Source of the DNA: Caballeronia calidae
GTDB taxonomy: Bacteria; Pseudomonadota; Gammaproteobacteria; Burkholderiales; Burkholderiaceae
Direction of reading: 5' to 3'
Assembly: GCF_900044055.2 (NCBI RefSeq)
Contig: NZ_FCOX02000013.1
Coordinates: forward strand, 103,635-167,634
Length of the DNA: 64,000 nt
The position numbers were made by a program, and so were the translations under genes. Each line of letters opens with the position of its first letter. The stretch's first letter is position 1. Below are positions 19,372 through 30,600 of this stretch, piece after piece. Below the pieces are notes generated by a model. That model was not told where the DNA came from. It worked only from the letters and a program-made list of their open reading frames with translations, and did no database searches.

Positions 19372-19863
19372 ATGTCGAAAATCAAACACGTGTCCGAAAC
19401 GCCCGCGACGCAGTTCCTGCGCCGCCACAAGGTCGAGTTCGGCGAGCATCCCTACGATTACGTCGAGCACGGCGGCACGGAGGAGTCCGCGCGGCAGCTC
19501 GGCGTGGACGAGCACAGCGTCGTCAAAACGCTGGTGATGGAAGACGAGTACGCGAAGCCGCTCATCGTTCTCATGCACGGCGACCGCACCGTGTCGACGA
19601 AAAACCTCGCGCGGCAGACGGGCGCGAAGCGCATCGAGCCGTGCAAGCCGGAAGTCGCGAACCGTCATTCGGGTTTTCTCGTGGGTGGAACGTCGCCGTT
19701 CGGCACGAAGAAGGCCATGCCGGTGTATGTCGAATCGAGCATTCTCGATCTCGACCTGATCTATCTGAACGGCGGGCGGCGCGGATATCTCGTGAGCTTG
19801 AAGCCCATGGTGCTGACCGAGCTGCTGAACGCAAAACCCGTGCAGTGCGCGAGCGTCGATTAG
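19372..19863 (+). CDS. ybaK: Cys-tRNA(Pro)/Cys-tRNA(Cys) deacylase YbaK/EbsC
   Basis: 163-residue INS-like editing protein that hydrolyses mischarged Cys-tRNA(Pro). Family blocks: PATQFLRRHKVEFGEHPYDY, LGVDEHSVVKTLVMED, and VGGTSPFGTKKAMPVYVE containing the catalytic lysine. The ATG at 19372 was chosen because it matches family length; the frame is open further upstream. It is on the same strand as xerD, 132 bp away. Confidence 0.92.
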   Translation: MSKIKHVSETPATQFLRRHKVEFGEHPYDYVEHGGTEESARQLGVDEHSVVKTLVMEDEYAKPLIVLMHGDRTVSTKNLARQTGAKRIEPCKPEVANRHSGFLVGGTSPFGTKKAMPVYVESSILDLDLIYLNGGRRGYLVSLKPMVLTELLNAKPVQCASVD

Positions 19864-19899
19864 AATGCGTTCCGCTCTCGCTACAACTGAAAAAACACC

Positions 19900-20526
19900 A
19901 TGATCTTTCTGATCGTCGCCGTCGTGTCCTATCTGATCGGCTCGATTTCATTCGCCGTCGTCGTGAGTCACGCGATGGGCCTCGCCGACCCGCGTTCGTA
20001 CGGCTCGGGCAATCCCGGCGCAACCAACGTGCTGCGCACCGGCAACAAGAAGGCCGCGATCCTCACGCTCATCGGCGACGCGTTCAAGGGCTGGCTGCCC
20101 GTGTGGATCGTCGTGCAATACGGTGCGAGCTTCGGCTGGGATCAGGCCGGCGTCAACACGGCCACGGCGCTCGCGGCGATTGCCGTGTTCCTCGGGCATC
20201 TGTATCCGGTGTTCTTCAAGTTCCAGGGCGGCAAGGGCGTCGCGACGGCGGCGGGCGTGCTGCTCGCGATCCATCCGGCGCTCGGTCTCGCGACGCTGCT
20301 CACCTGGATCATCATCGCGTTCTTTTTCCGCTATTCGTCGCTGGCGGCGCTCGTCGCGGCCGTGTTCGCGCCGTTCTTCCAAGTGTTCCTGTTCGGGCCG
20401 AGCCGCATCTCGCTCGCCGTGCTGGCGATGAGCCTGCTGCTCATCTGGCGGCATCGCGCGAATATCTCGAAGCTGCTGGCAGGCAAGGAAAGCCGCATCG
20501 GCGAGAAGAAGAAGGCGGTCGAATAA
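19900..20526 (+). CDS. plsY: Glycerol-3-phosphate acyltransferase PlsY
   Basis: Inner-membrane enzyme that acylates glycerol-3-phosphate from acyl-phosphate, starting phospholipid synthesis. The 208-residue protein has about five membrane segments and the three PlsY motifs: [20 protein letters not shown], then [20 protein letters not shown], and the later serine/asparagine region in [20 protein letters not shown]. Normal length. It ends at a strong terminator shared with convergent yajQ. Confidence 0.95.
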   Translation: MIFLIVAVVSYLIGSISFAVVVSHAMGLADPRSYGSGNPGATNVLRTGNKKAAILTLIGDAFKGWLPVWIVVQYGASFGWDQAGVNTATALAAIAVFLGHLYPVFFKFQGGKGVATAAGVLLAIHPALGLATLLTWIIIAFFFRYSSLAALVAAVFAPFFQVFLFGPSRISLAVLAMSLLLIWRHRANISKLLAGKESRIGEKKKAVE

Positions 20527-20530
20527 TGCA

Positions 20531-20564
20531 AAAAGCCGTTCCGGCGCCAACCGGAACGGCTTTT
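20531..20564. terminator. Bidirectional terminator between plsY and yajQ
   Basis: Perfect 14-bp stem AAAAGCCGTTCCGG / CCGGAACGGCTTTT with a 6-base loop; T runs on both strands. Confidence 0.92.
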
Positions 20565-20586
20565 CAGCATTTGAGGCGACGATGAA

Positions 20587-21072
20587 TCAGTCGCGGAAGT
20601 TGTTGAAGTCGAGCGGCGTATCGGTGACTTCCTTCTTCAGTAGCGCGATGGCGCTCTGCAGATCGTCACGCTTCGCGCCCTGCACGCGCACCGCGTCGCC
20701 CTGAATGCTCGCCTGCACCTTGATCTTGCTGTCCTTCACGATCTTGACGATCTTCTTCGCCAGATCGCCCGAGACGCCTTTCTTCACCGTAACGGCCTGC
20801 TTCAGCTTGTCGCCGCCGATTTTCTCCTGCTTGCCGTAGTCGAGAAAGCGCACGTCGACGCCGCGCTTGGCCATCTTGTTCAGCAGAACGTCCTTTACCT
20901 GGCCGAGCTTGAAATCGTCGTCGGCGTAGAGCGTGAGTTCGCGCTCCTTCTGCTCGACGCGTGAATCCGAACCCTTGAAGTCGAAGCGCGTGGAAATTTC
21001 CTTGTTCGATTGTTCGATCGCGTTCTTCACTTCGATCATGTTTGCTTCGCTGACGACGTCAAACGATGGCAT
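20587..21072 (-). CDS. yajQ: YajQ family nucleotide-binding protein
   Basis: 161-residue protein of the YajQ/UPF0234 family ([52 protein letters not shown] at the end). Members bind nucleotides; in Xanthomonas a homologue binds cyclic di-GMP and influences virulence genes. A regulatory role here is only a possibility. Two ferredoxin-like domains are expected. The start is the ATG with AGGAGAAAG before it; the longer frame has no ribosome site. Divergent from murB. Confidence 0.92.
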   Translation of the reverse strand: MPSFDVVSEANMIEVKNAIEQSNKEISTRFDFKGSDSRVEQKERELTLYADDDFKLGQVKDVLLNKMAKRGVDVRFLDYGKQEKIGGDKLKQAVTVKKGVSGDLAKKIVKIVKDSKIKVQASIQGDAVRVQGAKRDDLQSAIALLKKEVTDTPLDFNNFRD

Positions 21073-21127
21073 CTGTCTTTCTCCTTCATTGAGGCGAGCG
21101 CGCCTCGGACGCGGCTCGCGCAATCGC

Positions 21128-21133
21128 TATAAT
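21128..21133 (+). promoter_or_regulatory. -10 box of the murB promoter
   Basis: Perfect TATAAT 38 bp before the murB ATG, inside the 98-bp gap to divergent yajQ. No good -35 is visible at 17 bp spacing. Confidence 0.55.
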
Positions 21134-21170
21134 CACGGACCTGACGTCATTCTACCGACGCGGTTCCTTC

Positions 21171-22187
21171 ATGTCGCTTCAGCTTCTCACTGATTTCTCG
21201 CTGCTTTCCCACAACACGTTCGGTTTCGACGTGCGTGCGCGTCACGCCATGCACATCGATTCCATCGATGCGGCCGTCGCGCTCGCATCCGATTCGCGCA
21301 TCGCGAACATGCCGCAGCTCGTGCTCGGCGGCGGCAGCAATATCGTGCTGACGCGCGATTTCGACGGCGTCGCGCTGATCGTCGGCATTACGGGCAGGCG
21401 CGTGATCGGCGAGACTGGCGACGCGTGGCTCGTCGAGGCCGGCGCGGGCGAGAACTGGCACGATTTCGTCGCCTGGACGCTCGCACACGGCATGCCGGGG
21501 CTCGAGAATCTCGCGCTGATTCCGGGCACGGTCGGCGCGGCGCCGATCCAGAACATCGGCGCATACGGGCTCGAAATGGGCGAGCGCTTCGAGCGCCTGA
21601 GCGCGGTCGAGCTCGCGACCGGCGAACGCGTGGAATTCGATCGCGCCGCATGCGCGTTCGGTTATCGCGACAGCTTTTTCAAGCGGGCAGGGCGCGGGCG
21701 CTTCATGATCACGTCGGTGGTGTTCCGGCTGCCGAAGGCGTGGACGCCGCGCGCCGAATACGCCGATGTCGCGCGCGCGCTCGATGGCGCCGCCAAACCC
21801 GACGCGCAGGCGATTTTCGACGCCGTCGTCGCCGTGCGGCGCGCCAAGCTCCCCGACTGGACCGCGCTCGGCAACGCGGGCAGCTTCTTCAAGAATCCGG
21901 TCGTGGGCGCGCAGGCGTTCGAAACGTTGAAAGCGCGCGAACCCGGCGTCGTGTCATATCCGCAGGCGGACGGGCAAGTGAAGCTCGCGGCGGGCTGGCT
22001 CATCGACCGATGCGGCTGGAAAGGGCGCGGCATCGGCGGCGCGGCGGTGCACGACCGGCAGGCGCTCGTGCTCGTCAATCGCGGCGGCGCAACGGGCGCG
22101 CAGGTGATCGAACTGGCCGAGGCCATCAAGCGCGACGTGCTCGCGCGCTTTGACGTCGAACTGGAGATGGAGCCGGTTTGCCTCTGA
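21171..22187 (+). CDS. murB: UDP-N-acetylenolpyruvoylglucosamine reductase
   Basis: FAD enzyme reducing UDP-GlcNAc-enolpyruvate to UDP-MurNAc, the second committed step of peptidoglycan synthesis. The 338-residue protein has the FAD-binding block [19 protein letters not shown] and [30 protein letters not shown], the proton-donor serine region [14 protein letters not shown], and the C-terminal glutamate near ELEMEPVCL. This is the E. coli-like (type I) form. A strong terminator follows and serves argG from the other side. Confidence 0.96.
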   Translation: MSLQLLTDFSLLSHNTFGFDVRARHAMHIDSIDAAVALASDSRIANMPQLVLGGGSNIVLTRDFDGVALIVGITGRRVIGETGDAWLVEAGAGENWHDFVAWTLAHGMPGLENLALIPGTVGAAPIQNIGAYGLEMGERFERLSAVELATGERVEFDRAACAFGYRDSFFKRAGRGRFMITSVVFRLPKAWTPRAEYADVARALDGAAKPDAQAIFDAVVAVRRAKLPDWTALGNAGSFFKNPVVGAQAFETLKAREPGVVSYPQADGQVKLAAGWLIDRCGWKGRGIGGAAVHDRQALVLVNRGGATGAQVIELAEAIKRDVLARFDVELEMEPVCL

Positions 22188-22216
22188 GTTGATCGCGAAC
22201 GCAGGCCGCAAAAAAC

Positions 22217-22252
22217 AAAACCCGCCAAACCGAAGTCCGGCGGGTTTTTTTG
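22217..22252. terminator. Bidirectional terminator between murB and argG
   Basis: Inverted repeat AAAACCCGCC / GGCGGGTTTT with a 12-base loop and T run; it lies between two converging genes. Confidence 0.9.
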
Positions 22253-22280
22253 CGCCCGCAGCGGGAATCAAAAGCGGGGA

Positions 22281-23510
<1,230 letters not shown>

Positions 23511-23621
23511 GATGAACTCGTGTGCTGAAAAGCCGGTGCGGCGGTTGTGCGCCGCTTCGCGTCCGCCGGGCGCGCGACAGGCATTAAGTGCGCGGAAAAA
23601 AAAAGCACTATTTTGACATTA

Positions 23622-23659
23622 AAAAGCCGCGCTTCCGAAAATTTGGGATGCGCGGCTCG
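23622..23659 (-). terminator. Terminator after argF
   Basis: On the minus strand GAGCCGCGC pairs with GCGCGGCTT around a 17-base loop, followed by TTTTT. It sits between argF and argG. Confidence 0.7.
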
Positions 23660-23687
23660 TGCACGACGCCGATTCGCTCGTATGCGC

Positions 23688-24617
23688 TCAGTGATTGAGC
23701 TTGCCGAGCAGGAGATACTCCATCAGCGCCTTCTGGACGTGCAGACGGTTCTCCGCCTCGTCCCAGACCACGCTCTGCGGACCGTCGATGACCTCGGCGC
23801 TCACTTCCTCGCCGCGATGCGCGGGCAGGCAGTGCATGAAATGCGCATCGGGATTGGCGCGCGCCATCATCTCAGCATCGACGCAATAGTCCGCGAACGC
23901 CTTCATGCGCGCTTCGTTCTCGGCCTCGAACCCCATGCTGGTCCAGACGTCCGTCGTGACGAGATCCGCGCCCGCGCAGGCCTCGTTCGGATCGTCGAAT
24001 TCTTCGTAGAACGGCTTGCTTTCCTCCGAGACGAGCGCCGGATCGAGCTTGTACCCCAGCGGCGTCGACAGGCGCAGCTTGAAGCCGAGAATGTGCGCGG
24101 CCTCGATCCACGTGTAGAGCATGTTGTTCGCGTCGCCGACCCACGCGACGGTCTTGCCGTGAATCGGCCCGCGATGCTCGTAGAACGTGAAGATGTCCGC
24201 GAGCACCTGGCACGGGTGATATTCGTTCGTCAGCCCGTTGATGACCGGCACGCGCGAGCTATCCGCGAAGCGCCGGATGATGTCCTGGCCGAACGTGCGG
24301 ATCATGATGATGTCGACCATGCGCGAGATGACCTGCGCCGAATCCTCGATCGGCTCACCGCGCCCGAGCTGCGTGTCGCGCGTGTTCATGAACACCGCGT
24401 GGCCACCGAGCTGGAAGATGCCCGCTTCGAAGGAGAGACGCGTGCGCGTCGAACTCTTCTCGAAGATCATCGCGAGCGTGCGGTCGTGCAGCGGATGATA
24501 GGTCTCGTAGTTCTTGAACTTGCGCTTCAGAATGCGCGCGCGTTCGAGCACGTACTCGTAGTCGTCGAGCGAAAAATCCTTGAACTGAAGATAGTGTCGA
24601 ATTTTCTTGGAGGTCAT
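23688..24617 (-). CDS. argF: Ornithine carbamoyltransferase
   Basis: Forms citrulline from ornithine and carbamoyl phosphate. The 309-residue protein has EKSSTRTRLSFEAG (carbamoyl-phosphate STRT loop), NGLTNEYHPCQVLADIFTF, and AHFMHCLPAHRGEEV, the HCLP ornithine motif. The ATG at 24617 is preceded by few bases and a weak ribosome site; an in-frame start 9 bp upstream is possible. It is the anabolic type. The upstream 519 bp to the DUF3579 gene carry no other supported gene. Confidence 0.96.
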   Translation of the reverse strand: MTSKKIRHYLQFKDFSLDDYEYVLERARILKRKFKNYETYHPLHDRTLAMIFEKSSTRTRLSFEAGIFQLGGHAVFMNTRDTQLGRGEPIEDSAQVISRMVDIIMIRTFGQDIIRRFADSSRVPVINGLTNEYHPCQVLADIFTFYEHRGPIHGKTVAWVGDANNMLYTWIEAAHILGFKLRLSTPLGYKLDPALVSEESKPFYEEFDDPNEACAGADLVTTDVWTSMGFEAENEARMKAFADYCVDAEMMARANPDAHFMHCLPAHRGEEVSAEVIDGPQSVVWDEAENRLHVQKALMEYLLLGKLNH

Positions 24618-25136
24618 GAAACGCAAGCGGCGGCTTCGAACCGGCGCGCCGCGCTGAAAGCGTCAGGGCCGGACGGCGCCGCCGTCGTGAGTGGTATCGC
24701 ATTTGAGCATAAAGGATTTTGCGATGTTTGACGAGGCTGGCCAAAAGCACGATCGGGCGCGCGCAAGCCCGGCCGGCGGCTTCGGAGCGTCCCCGGTGGA
24801 GTCGCCCGATGTCTGTGTGCGCTGCGGAATGAAGACCGCTGCTGTATAATTGCGGTCGCTCGTTTCAACAGTTCTGCAACATTCAGCACCGTTTCATGCG
24901 CATCTGCGGCGAACGGTTCGCAAGAATCCGGTCGGCGCGACTTCGCGCGTTTCGATTCCGCGGTGGATTGCCCAGTGCTGTCGAGTCCGCCATGTCTGTC
25001 GCGGGCGCGGACGGTTCTCGCAGAATCGGCCCGCGCAAGACCGCCCCGGCGCCATCGCTGCGCCGGCCCTTGCGGTTCCCCGTGTCAGGCATGTGCGTTC
25101 CGGTGCGCGTCACCGGCCGTCAAAAGGTATTGCTAC
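24618..25136. other. 519-bp gap without a gene between argF and the DUF3579 gene
   Basis: No coding sequence I can support. It must hold the argF promoter on the minus strand and the DUF3579 promoter on the plus strand. The clearest motif is TATAAT at 24845-24850 (plus strand), which would give a leader of about 280 bases for the DUF3579 gene. Confidence 0.5.
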
Positions 25137-25472
25137 ATGGCTGAATCATCCCCTACCGAATACTTCATACAAGGCATCACCAAGAGCGGGAGGAAATTTC
25201 GGCCGAGCGATTGGTCCGAGCGTCTGTGCGGCGTGATGTCGGGCTTCGGGCCCAAAGCGAAGGGGCCGAATGCGCGCCTCCAATATTCCATCTACGTGCG
25301 TCCGACGATGATCGGCGATATCAAGGTCGTGATCGTCGATTCGCGCCTGCGCGACGTCGAACCGATGGCATTCGACTTCGTGCTCAACTTCGCGAAGGAC
25401 AATGATCTCGTCGTGACCGAAGCGTGCGAACTGCCGCCGCATCACGGCACGCAGACGCAGCAGCAGTCCTGA
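25137..25472 (+). CDS. DUF3579 domain-containing protein
   Basis: 111-residue protein of a family largely confined to Betaproteobacteria, function unknown. Start MAESSPTEYFIQGITKSG; conserved RPSDWSERLCGVMSGFG, LQYSIYVRPTMIGDIKVVIV and PMAFDFVLNFAKDNDLVVTE. Cytosolic, no signal or membrane segment. It lies between argF and rpsT, an order I remember from other Burkholderia genomes, and ends at a strong terminator. Confidence 0.88.
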   Translation: MAESSPTEYFIQGITKSGRKFRPSDWSERLCGVMSGFGPKAKGPNARLQYSIYVRPTMIGDIKVVIVDSRLRDVEPMAFDFVLNFAKDNDLVVTEACELPPHHGTQTQQQS

Positions 25473-25500
25473 CGCTGTAAAGCAGTAGAGCACAGACGCA

Positions 25501-25526
25501 AAAAAGCCCGCCGAAGCGGGCTTTTT
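25501..25526. terminator. Terminator between the DUF3579 gene and rpsT
   Basis: Perfect stem AAAAAGCCCGC / GCGGGCTTTTT with CGAA tetraloop; serves both converging genes. Confidence 0.92.
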
Positions 25527-25610
25527 CGTTACTGCGCAGCGGAAACAGGAAGCTGCTTCGGCAAGCGCCCGACCGTGCGATCAAAAGCGCTCGCCTGAAG
25601 CGAGCCGGAA

Positions 25611-25889
25611 TTACTGGGCAGCGGGGGCTTGCAGGCCCTTGATGGCTGCAGCCAGGCGGCTCTTGTGACGAGCGGCCTTGTTCTTGTGGATGATCTTCTT
25701 GTCCGCGATGATGTCCATCGTCTTGACCGACGACTTGAACACTTCGGCGGCCTTGGCCTGATCGCCGGCTTCGATAGCCTTGCGAACAGCCTTGATGGCC
25801 GTGCGGAACTTCGAGCGCAGCGCCGAGTTATGCGAGTTGGCTTTGGCGGCCTGACGGGCGCGCTTGCGAGCTTGTGCGGAATTTGCCAT
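25611..25889 (-). CDS. rpsT: 30S ribosomal protein S20
   Basis: 92-residue small-subunit protein binding 16S rRNA. It starts [16 protein letters not shown] and includes [19 protein letters not shown] and [20 protein letters not shown], the typical basic helical S20 sequence. The ATG follows AAGGAAACC. The most likely promoter is about 200 bp upstream, giving a long leader. Divergent from murJ, the usual order in this group. Confidence 0.97.
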   Translation of the reverse strand: MANSAQARKRARQAAKANSHNSALRSKFRTAIKAVRKAIEAGDQAKAAEVFKSSVKTMDIIADKKIIHKNKAARHKSRLAAAIKGLQAPAAQ

Positions 25890-26091
25890 GACGGTTTCCT
25901 TGTCCTGTTTCTGCTGTTACTTGTCAGGAGCGGGCTTCACCGTCTCGACCGGAACGAGCCCGGAAGCGGTGACTGATGCGCGCTGCCTTTAATCTGAAAT
26001 CTCGGGAACGATTGCCCGAGAACCTTGATACATCGCCGGCCGGAACCGGAAAAGACGAGAAGCAGCGCAAAGCGGAGCTTCGAAACCCGCG

Positions 26092-26121
26092 ATTATAGCA
26101 AGGGAATATGAGACGTGACAA
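26092..26121 (-). promoter_or_regulatory. Promoter of rpsT
   Basis: Minus strand: TTGTCA, 18-bp spacer, then TGCTATAAT, an extended -10 box. It predicts transcription starting near 26085 and a leader of roughly 195 bases before the rpsT ATG. Confidence 0.65.
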
Positions 26122-26230
26122 GCGCCGCGTCGGGCGCGCCGGTGGGCAACGATTTGATGCAATCAGTCAATCTTGCGCCGTTGCCCGCCAGCAATGAGCC
26201 GTGTCTGGTGGGCGCGCAGCACGCGCCCCG

Positions 26231-26236
26231 TATAAT
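26231..26236 (+). promoter_or_regulatory. -10 box immediately before murJ
   Basis: Perfect TATAAT ending 9 bp before the murJ ATG at 26246. If it is used, the transcript has almost no leader. No convincing -35 is seen. Confidence 0.5.
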
Positions 26237-26245
26237 AAGCGCCCC

Positions 26246-27796
26246 ATGAATCTATTCCGAGCCCTCCTGACGGTCAGCGGCTTCACGCTGCTGTCGCGCG
26301 TGACCGGCCTGATCCGCGAAACGCTGATCGCCCGAGCTTTCGGCGCCAGTCTTTACACCGACGCGTTCTACGTCGCGTTCCGCATACCCAACCTGCTGCG
26401 GCGTCTGTCAGCCGAGGGCGCGTTCGCGCAGGCGTTCGTGCCGATCCTCGCCGAGTTCAAGAACAGCAAGGGCCACGATCCGACCAAGGCGCTGGTCGAT
26501 GCGATGTCGACCGTGCTCACGTGGTTCCTCATCGTGCTTTCGGTGCTCGGCATGCTGGGCGCGAGCTGGGTGGTCTATGCGGTCGCATCGGGGCTGCGGC
26601 ACGAGGGCATCGGCTACGCGCTCGCGGTCGAGATGACGCGCATCATGTTCCCGTACATCGTCCTCATTTCGATGACGACGCTCGCCTCGGGCGTGCTCAA
26701 CACGTACAAGCAGTTCTCGCTGCCCGCGTTCGCGCCGGTCCTGCTGAACGTGTCGTTCATTTTCGCGGCGGTGTTCGTGGCGCCGCATCTGAAGGTGCCG
26801 GTCTATGCGCTCGCGTATGCGGTGATCGCCGGCGGCGTTCTGCAGTTGCTCGTGCAACTGCCCGGCCTGAAGAAGATCGACATGACGCCGCGCATCGGGC
26901 TGAACTTCCGGCGCGCGCTCGCGCATCCGGGCGTCAAGCGCGTGCTGCTGAAGATGGTGCCGGCGATGTTCGCGGTGTCGGTCGGACAGCTGAGCCTCAT
27001 CATCAATACGAATATCGCGTCGAACATCGGGCAGGGCGCGGTGTCGTGGATCAATTACGCCGACCGCCTGATGGAATTTCCCACCGCGCTGCTGGGCGCG
27101 GCGCTCGGCACGATCCTGCTGCCGAGCCTCTCGAAAGCGCACGTCGATGCGGACAACGTCGAATACTCCGCGCTGCTCGACTGGGGCCTGCGCATCACGT
27201 TCCTGCTGGCCGCGCCGAGCGCGATCGCGCTGTTTTTCTTCGCCGAGCCGCTAACGGCGACGCTCTTTCACTACGGCAAGTTCGACAACCATTCCGTCGT
27301 GATGGTCGGCCGCGCGCTGTCGGCATACGGCATCGGGCTGGTCGGCCTCATCCTCATCAAGATTCTCGCGCCCGGCTTTTACGCGAAGCAGGACATCAAG
27401 ACGCCGGTGAAGATCGCGGTCTTCGTGCTGATCATGACGCAGGTGAGCAACTACGTCTTCGTGCCGATCTTCTCTCACGCGGGCCTGACGCTTTCCATCG
27501 GCCTCGGCGCGCTCACCAACGCATTGCTGTTGTTCGCCGGCCTGCGCCGCCGCAAGATCTATCGGCCGTCGCCGGGCTGGCTGCGCTTTTTCGTGCAGCT
27601 GATCGGGGCATGCCTGGTTCTTGCCGGCACGATGCATTGGGTCGCGATCAACTTCGACTGGATCGGCATGCGCGCGACGCCGATGCTGCGCATCGCGCTG
27701 CTGGGCGCGAGCCTGGTCGTGTTCGCGGCGCTATATTTCGGTATTCTGTCCGCGATGGGCTTCAAATACGCCTATTTCAAGAGACGCACGCTTTGA
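26246..27796 (+). CDS. murJ: Lipid II flippase MurJ
   Basis: Inner-membrane MOP-superfamily protein that moves lipid II outward for peptidoglycan synthesis. The 516-residue protein has about 14 hydrophobic segments and starts MNLFRALLTVSGFTLLSRVT followed by GLIRETLIARAFGASLYTDA, the conserved first helix with its essential arginines; RRLSAEGAFAQAFVPIL follows. The ATG at 26246 is fixed by homology to MviN; an upstream in-frame start has no support. The stop overlaps the next gene's start (TGATG). Confidence 0.96.
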   Translation: MNLFRALLTVSGFTLLSRVTGLIRETLIARAFGASLYTDAFYVAFRIPNLLRRLSAEGAFAQAFVPILAEFKNSKGHDPTKALVDAMSTVLTWFLIVLSVLGMLGASWVVYAVASGLRHEGIGYALAVEMTRIMFPYIVLISMTTLASGVLNTYKQFSLPAFAPVLLNVSFIFAAVFVAPHLKVPVYALAYAVIAGGVLQLLVQLPGLKKIDMTPRIGLNFRRALAHPGVKRVLLKMVPAMFAVSVGQLSLIINTNIASNIGQGAVSWINYADRLMEFPTALLGAALGTILLPSLSKAHVDADNVEYSALLDWGLRITFLLAAPSAIALFFFAEPLTATLFHYGKFDNHSVVMVGRALSAYGIGLVGLILIKILAPGFYAKQDIKTPVKIAVFVLIMTQVSNYVFVPIFSHAGLTLSIGLGALTNALLLFAGLRRRKIYRPSPGWLRFFVQLIGACLVLAGTMHWVAINFDWIGMRATPMLRIALLGASLVVFAALYFGILSAMGFKYAYFKRRTL

Positions 27797-28641
27797 TGAC
27801 GACAACGCGTATCCTCGATTACTTCTCTTCGCTGATGGCGGAGGACGACACGCTTCCGCTCACGGAAGCGGCCTTGTCGCTCGCGCAGGACGCGTACCCC
27901 GATCTCGACATGCAGGCGGCTCTCGCGGAAATCGACGAACTCGTCGTGCGTGCCCGCCGCCGCGTGCGCGACGAAGCGGACGTGAAGCAGAAAGTCGATG
28001 CGCTCAATCGTTATTTCTTCCGCGAGCTGGGTTTCTCCAGCAACCTCAACGACTACTACGATCCGGACAACAGCCATCTGAACGTCGTGCTGCGGCGCCG
28101 GCGCGGCATTCCGATCTCCCTCGCCGTGATCTATCTGGAAATGGCGGAGCAACTCGGCTTGCCGGTGCGCGGCGTGTCGTTTCCGGGGCATTTCCTGCTG
28201 CGCGTCGCGACGCCCGGCCAGGATCTCATGCTCGATCCGACGACCGGACAAACGCTCTCCGAAGCCCAGATGGTCGAGATGCTGGAACCGTATGTGCAGC
28301 GCGTGGGCGAATCGATCGGCAGTGCGTTGCGCGTGCTGCTACAGCCCGCGACGCGCCGCGAGATCGTCGCGCGCATGCTGCGCAATCTAAAGGGCATCTA
28401 TTTGCAGACGGAGCGCTGGCAGCGTCTGCTCGCGGTTCAGCAGCGGCTCGTGATCGCGCTGCCGAACAGCATCGAGGAAGTGCGCGATCGCGGCTTCGCG
28501 TATGCGCGGCTCGATTATCTGCGCCCGGCGCTCGAAGATCTGCAGCGTTACATCGAGATTCGCCCCGATGCCGAGGACGCGACGGTCGTCGAAACCGAGC
28601 TGCACGAGTTGCGACAGCGCACCCAGCACAACGGCGATTAA
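27796..28641 (+). CDS. SirB1 family protein (transglutaminase-like plus TPR)
   Basis: 281-residue cytosolic protein. Residues about 40-165 resemble the SirB1 N-terminal transglutaminase-like fold (VDALNRYFFRELGFSSNLND, VLRRRRGIPISLAVIYLEMA, GVSFPGHFLLRVATPG), and the C-terminal part has TPR-like helices (RGFAYARLDYLRPALEDLQR). The usual cysteine of active transglutaminases is not in the expected place, so a scaffold role is more likely. Its start overlaps the murJ stop by one base, so it is co-translated with murJ. Confidence 0.85.
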   Translation: MTTTRILDYFSSLMAEDDTLPLTEAALSLAQDAYPDLDMQAALAEIDELVVRARRRVRDEADVKQKVDALNRYFFRELGFSSNLNDYYDPDNSHLNVVLRRRRGIPISLAVIYLEMAEQLGLPVRGVSFPGHFLLRVATPGQDLMLDPTTGQTLSEAQMVEMLEPYVQRVGESIGSALRVLLQPATRREIVARMLRNLKGIYLQTERWQRLLAVQQRLVIALPNSIEEVRDRGFAYARLDYLRPALEDLQRYIEIRPDAEDATVVETELHELRQRTQHNGD

Positions 28642-28644
28642 AGC

Positions 28645-28679
28645 AAAACGGCGGACTTCAAGAAGAAGCCCGCCGTTTT
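28645..28679. terminator. Terminator between the SirB1-like and SDR genes
   Basis: AAAACGGCGG pairs with CCGCCGTTTT, 15-base loop, T run; shared by two converging genes. Confidence 0.85.
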
Positions 28680-28693
28680 CACATGTGAGGCCT

Positions 28694-29452
28694 TTACTTC
28701 GGCTGCATGCGGATCGCGCCGTCGAGGCGGATCACTTCGCCGTTGAGCATCGGGTTATCGAAGATCTGCTTGACGAGCATCGCGTATTCGTCCGGCTTGC
28801 CGAGGCGCGACGGGAACGGCACCATCGCGCCGAGCGCGTCCTGCACGTCCTTGGGCATGCCGAGCAGCATCGGCGTTTCGAAGAGGCCCGGCGCGATCGT
28901 CATCACGCGGATGCCGCTCTTGCTCAGATCGCGCGCGATCGGCAGCGTCATGCCCGCGACGCCGCTCTTCGACGCGGCATACGCCGCCTGGCCGATCTGC
29001 CCGTCGTACGCCGCCACCGATGCCGTGTTCACGATCACGCCGCGCTCGCCCGCATCGTTCGCTTCGTTCTTCGACATCACGTTCGCCGCGAGCCGGATCA
29101 TGTTGAAGGTGCCGATGAGATTCACCGAAATCACCTTCGAGAAGAGATCGAGTGCGTGCGGGCCGTCGCGTCCGACCGTCTTCGCCGCCGGCGCGATGCC
29201 CGCGCAATTCACGAGGCCGCGTAGTGTGCCGAGGCTCAGCGCGGCATCGACGGCGCGCTGGCCGTCGCTTTCCTGGCTCACGTCACATTTCACGAACACG
29301 CCGGACAGTTCCTTCGCGAGCGCAACGCCTGCGGCCTCGTTCATGTCGGCGAGCACGACCTTTCCGCCTTGCGCCGCGACGAGCCGCGCGGTTGCCGCGC
29401 CCAGTCCCGATGCGCCGCCGGTGATCAGAACGACGTTACCTTGCATCTCCAT
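28694..29452 (-). CDS. SDR family NAD-dependent dehydrogenase (3-hydroxyacyl-CoA type)
   Basis: 252-residue classical short-chain dehydrogenase. Cofactor motif [24 protein letters not shown] in place of NNAG, and catalytic [18 protein letters not shown] with Asp after the second strand indicates NAD rather than NADP. The whole sequence, including [20 protein letters not shown] and [20 protein letters not shown], resembles type II 3-hydroxyacyl-CoA dehydrogenases acting in fatty or branched-chain acid oxidation. AGGAG lies 8 bp before the first of two close ATGs. Downstream of adk on the same strand but separated by a terminator. Confidence 0.88.
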   Translation of the reverse strand: MEMQGNVVLITGGASGLGAATARLVAAQGGKVVLADMNEAAGVALAKELSGVFVKCDVSQESDGQRAVDAALSLGTLRGLVNCAGIAPAAKTVGRDGPHALDLFSKVISVNLIGTFNMIRLAANVMSKNEANDAGERGVIVNTASVAAYDGQIGQAAYAASKSGVAGMTLPIARDLSKSGIRVMTIAPGLFETPMLLGMPKDVQDALGAMVPFPSRLGKPDEYAMLVKQIFDNPMLNGEVIRLDGAIRMQPK

Positions 29453-29597
29453 GTCTCTTCTCCTTTTGTGTGATTCGTGCGCGCGAGGGCGGGGTAAGGC
29501 CGCTCGCGCCGATGACTGTCCTCGTGGGAACGCGTCGATTGTAGCGAAGCCGCTCGCTGCAAATTCGCACGATGGTCATGCGAATTCACGGCATAAA

Positions 29598-29624
29598 AAA
29601 ACCCGCTCGTCTTGAGCGGGTTTT
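29598..29624. terminator. Terminator after adk
   Basis: Perfect 11-bp stem AAAACCCGCTC / GAGCGGGTTTT with a 5-base loop. It stops minus-strand adk transcripts before the SDR gene. Confidence 0.9.
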
Positions 29625-29650
29625 CGTCTCGAGCGAAGCCGGACTGCGCT

Positions 29651-30493
<843 letters not shown>

Positions 30494-30548
30494 TTATGCC
30501 ACGGCTCTTTACGATCGCGACCGTAATAACGCGGATAGAAAAGGCCAC

Positions 30549-30579
30549 AAACCCCGCCGCATGGGCGTCGGCGGGGTTT
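30549..30579 (-). terminator. Terminator after kdsB
   Basis: Perfect stem AAACCCCGCCG / CGGCGGGGTTT with a 9-base loop, just beyond the kdsB stop on the minus strand. Confidence 0.85.
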
Positions 30580-30600
30580 ACACGGGTTGCGCCGCAGCTT

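Noticed and set aside
26521..28641. A 706-codon plus-strand frame over murJ and the SirB1-like gene
   Set aside because: Its first half is murJ read in another frame; only the last 281 codons, starting at 27796, are a real gene.
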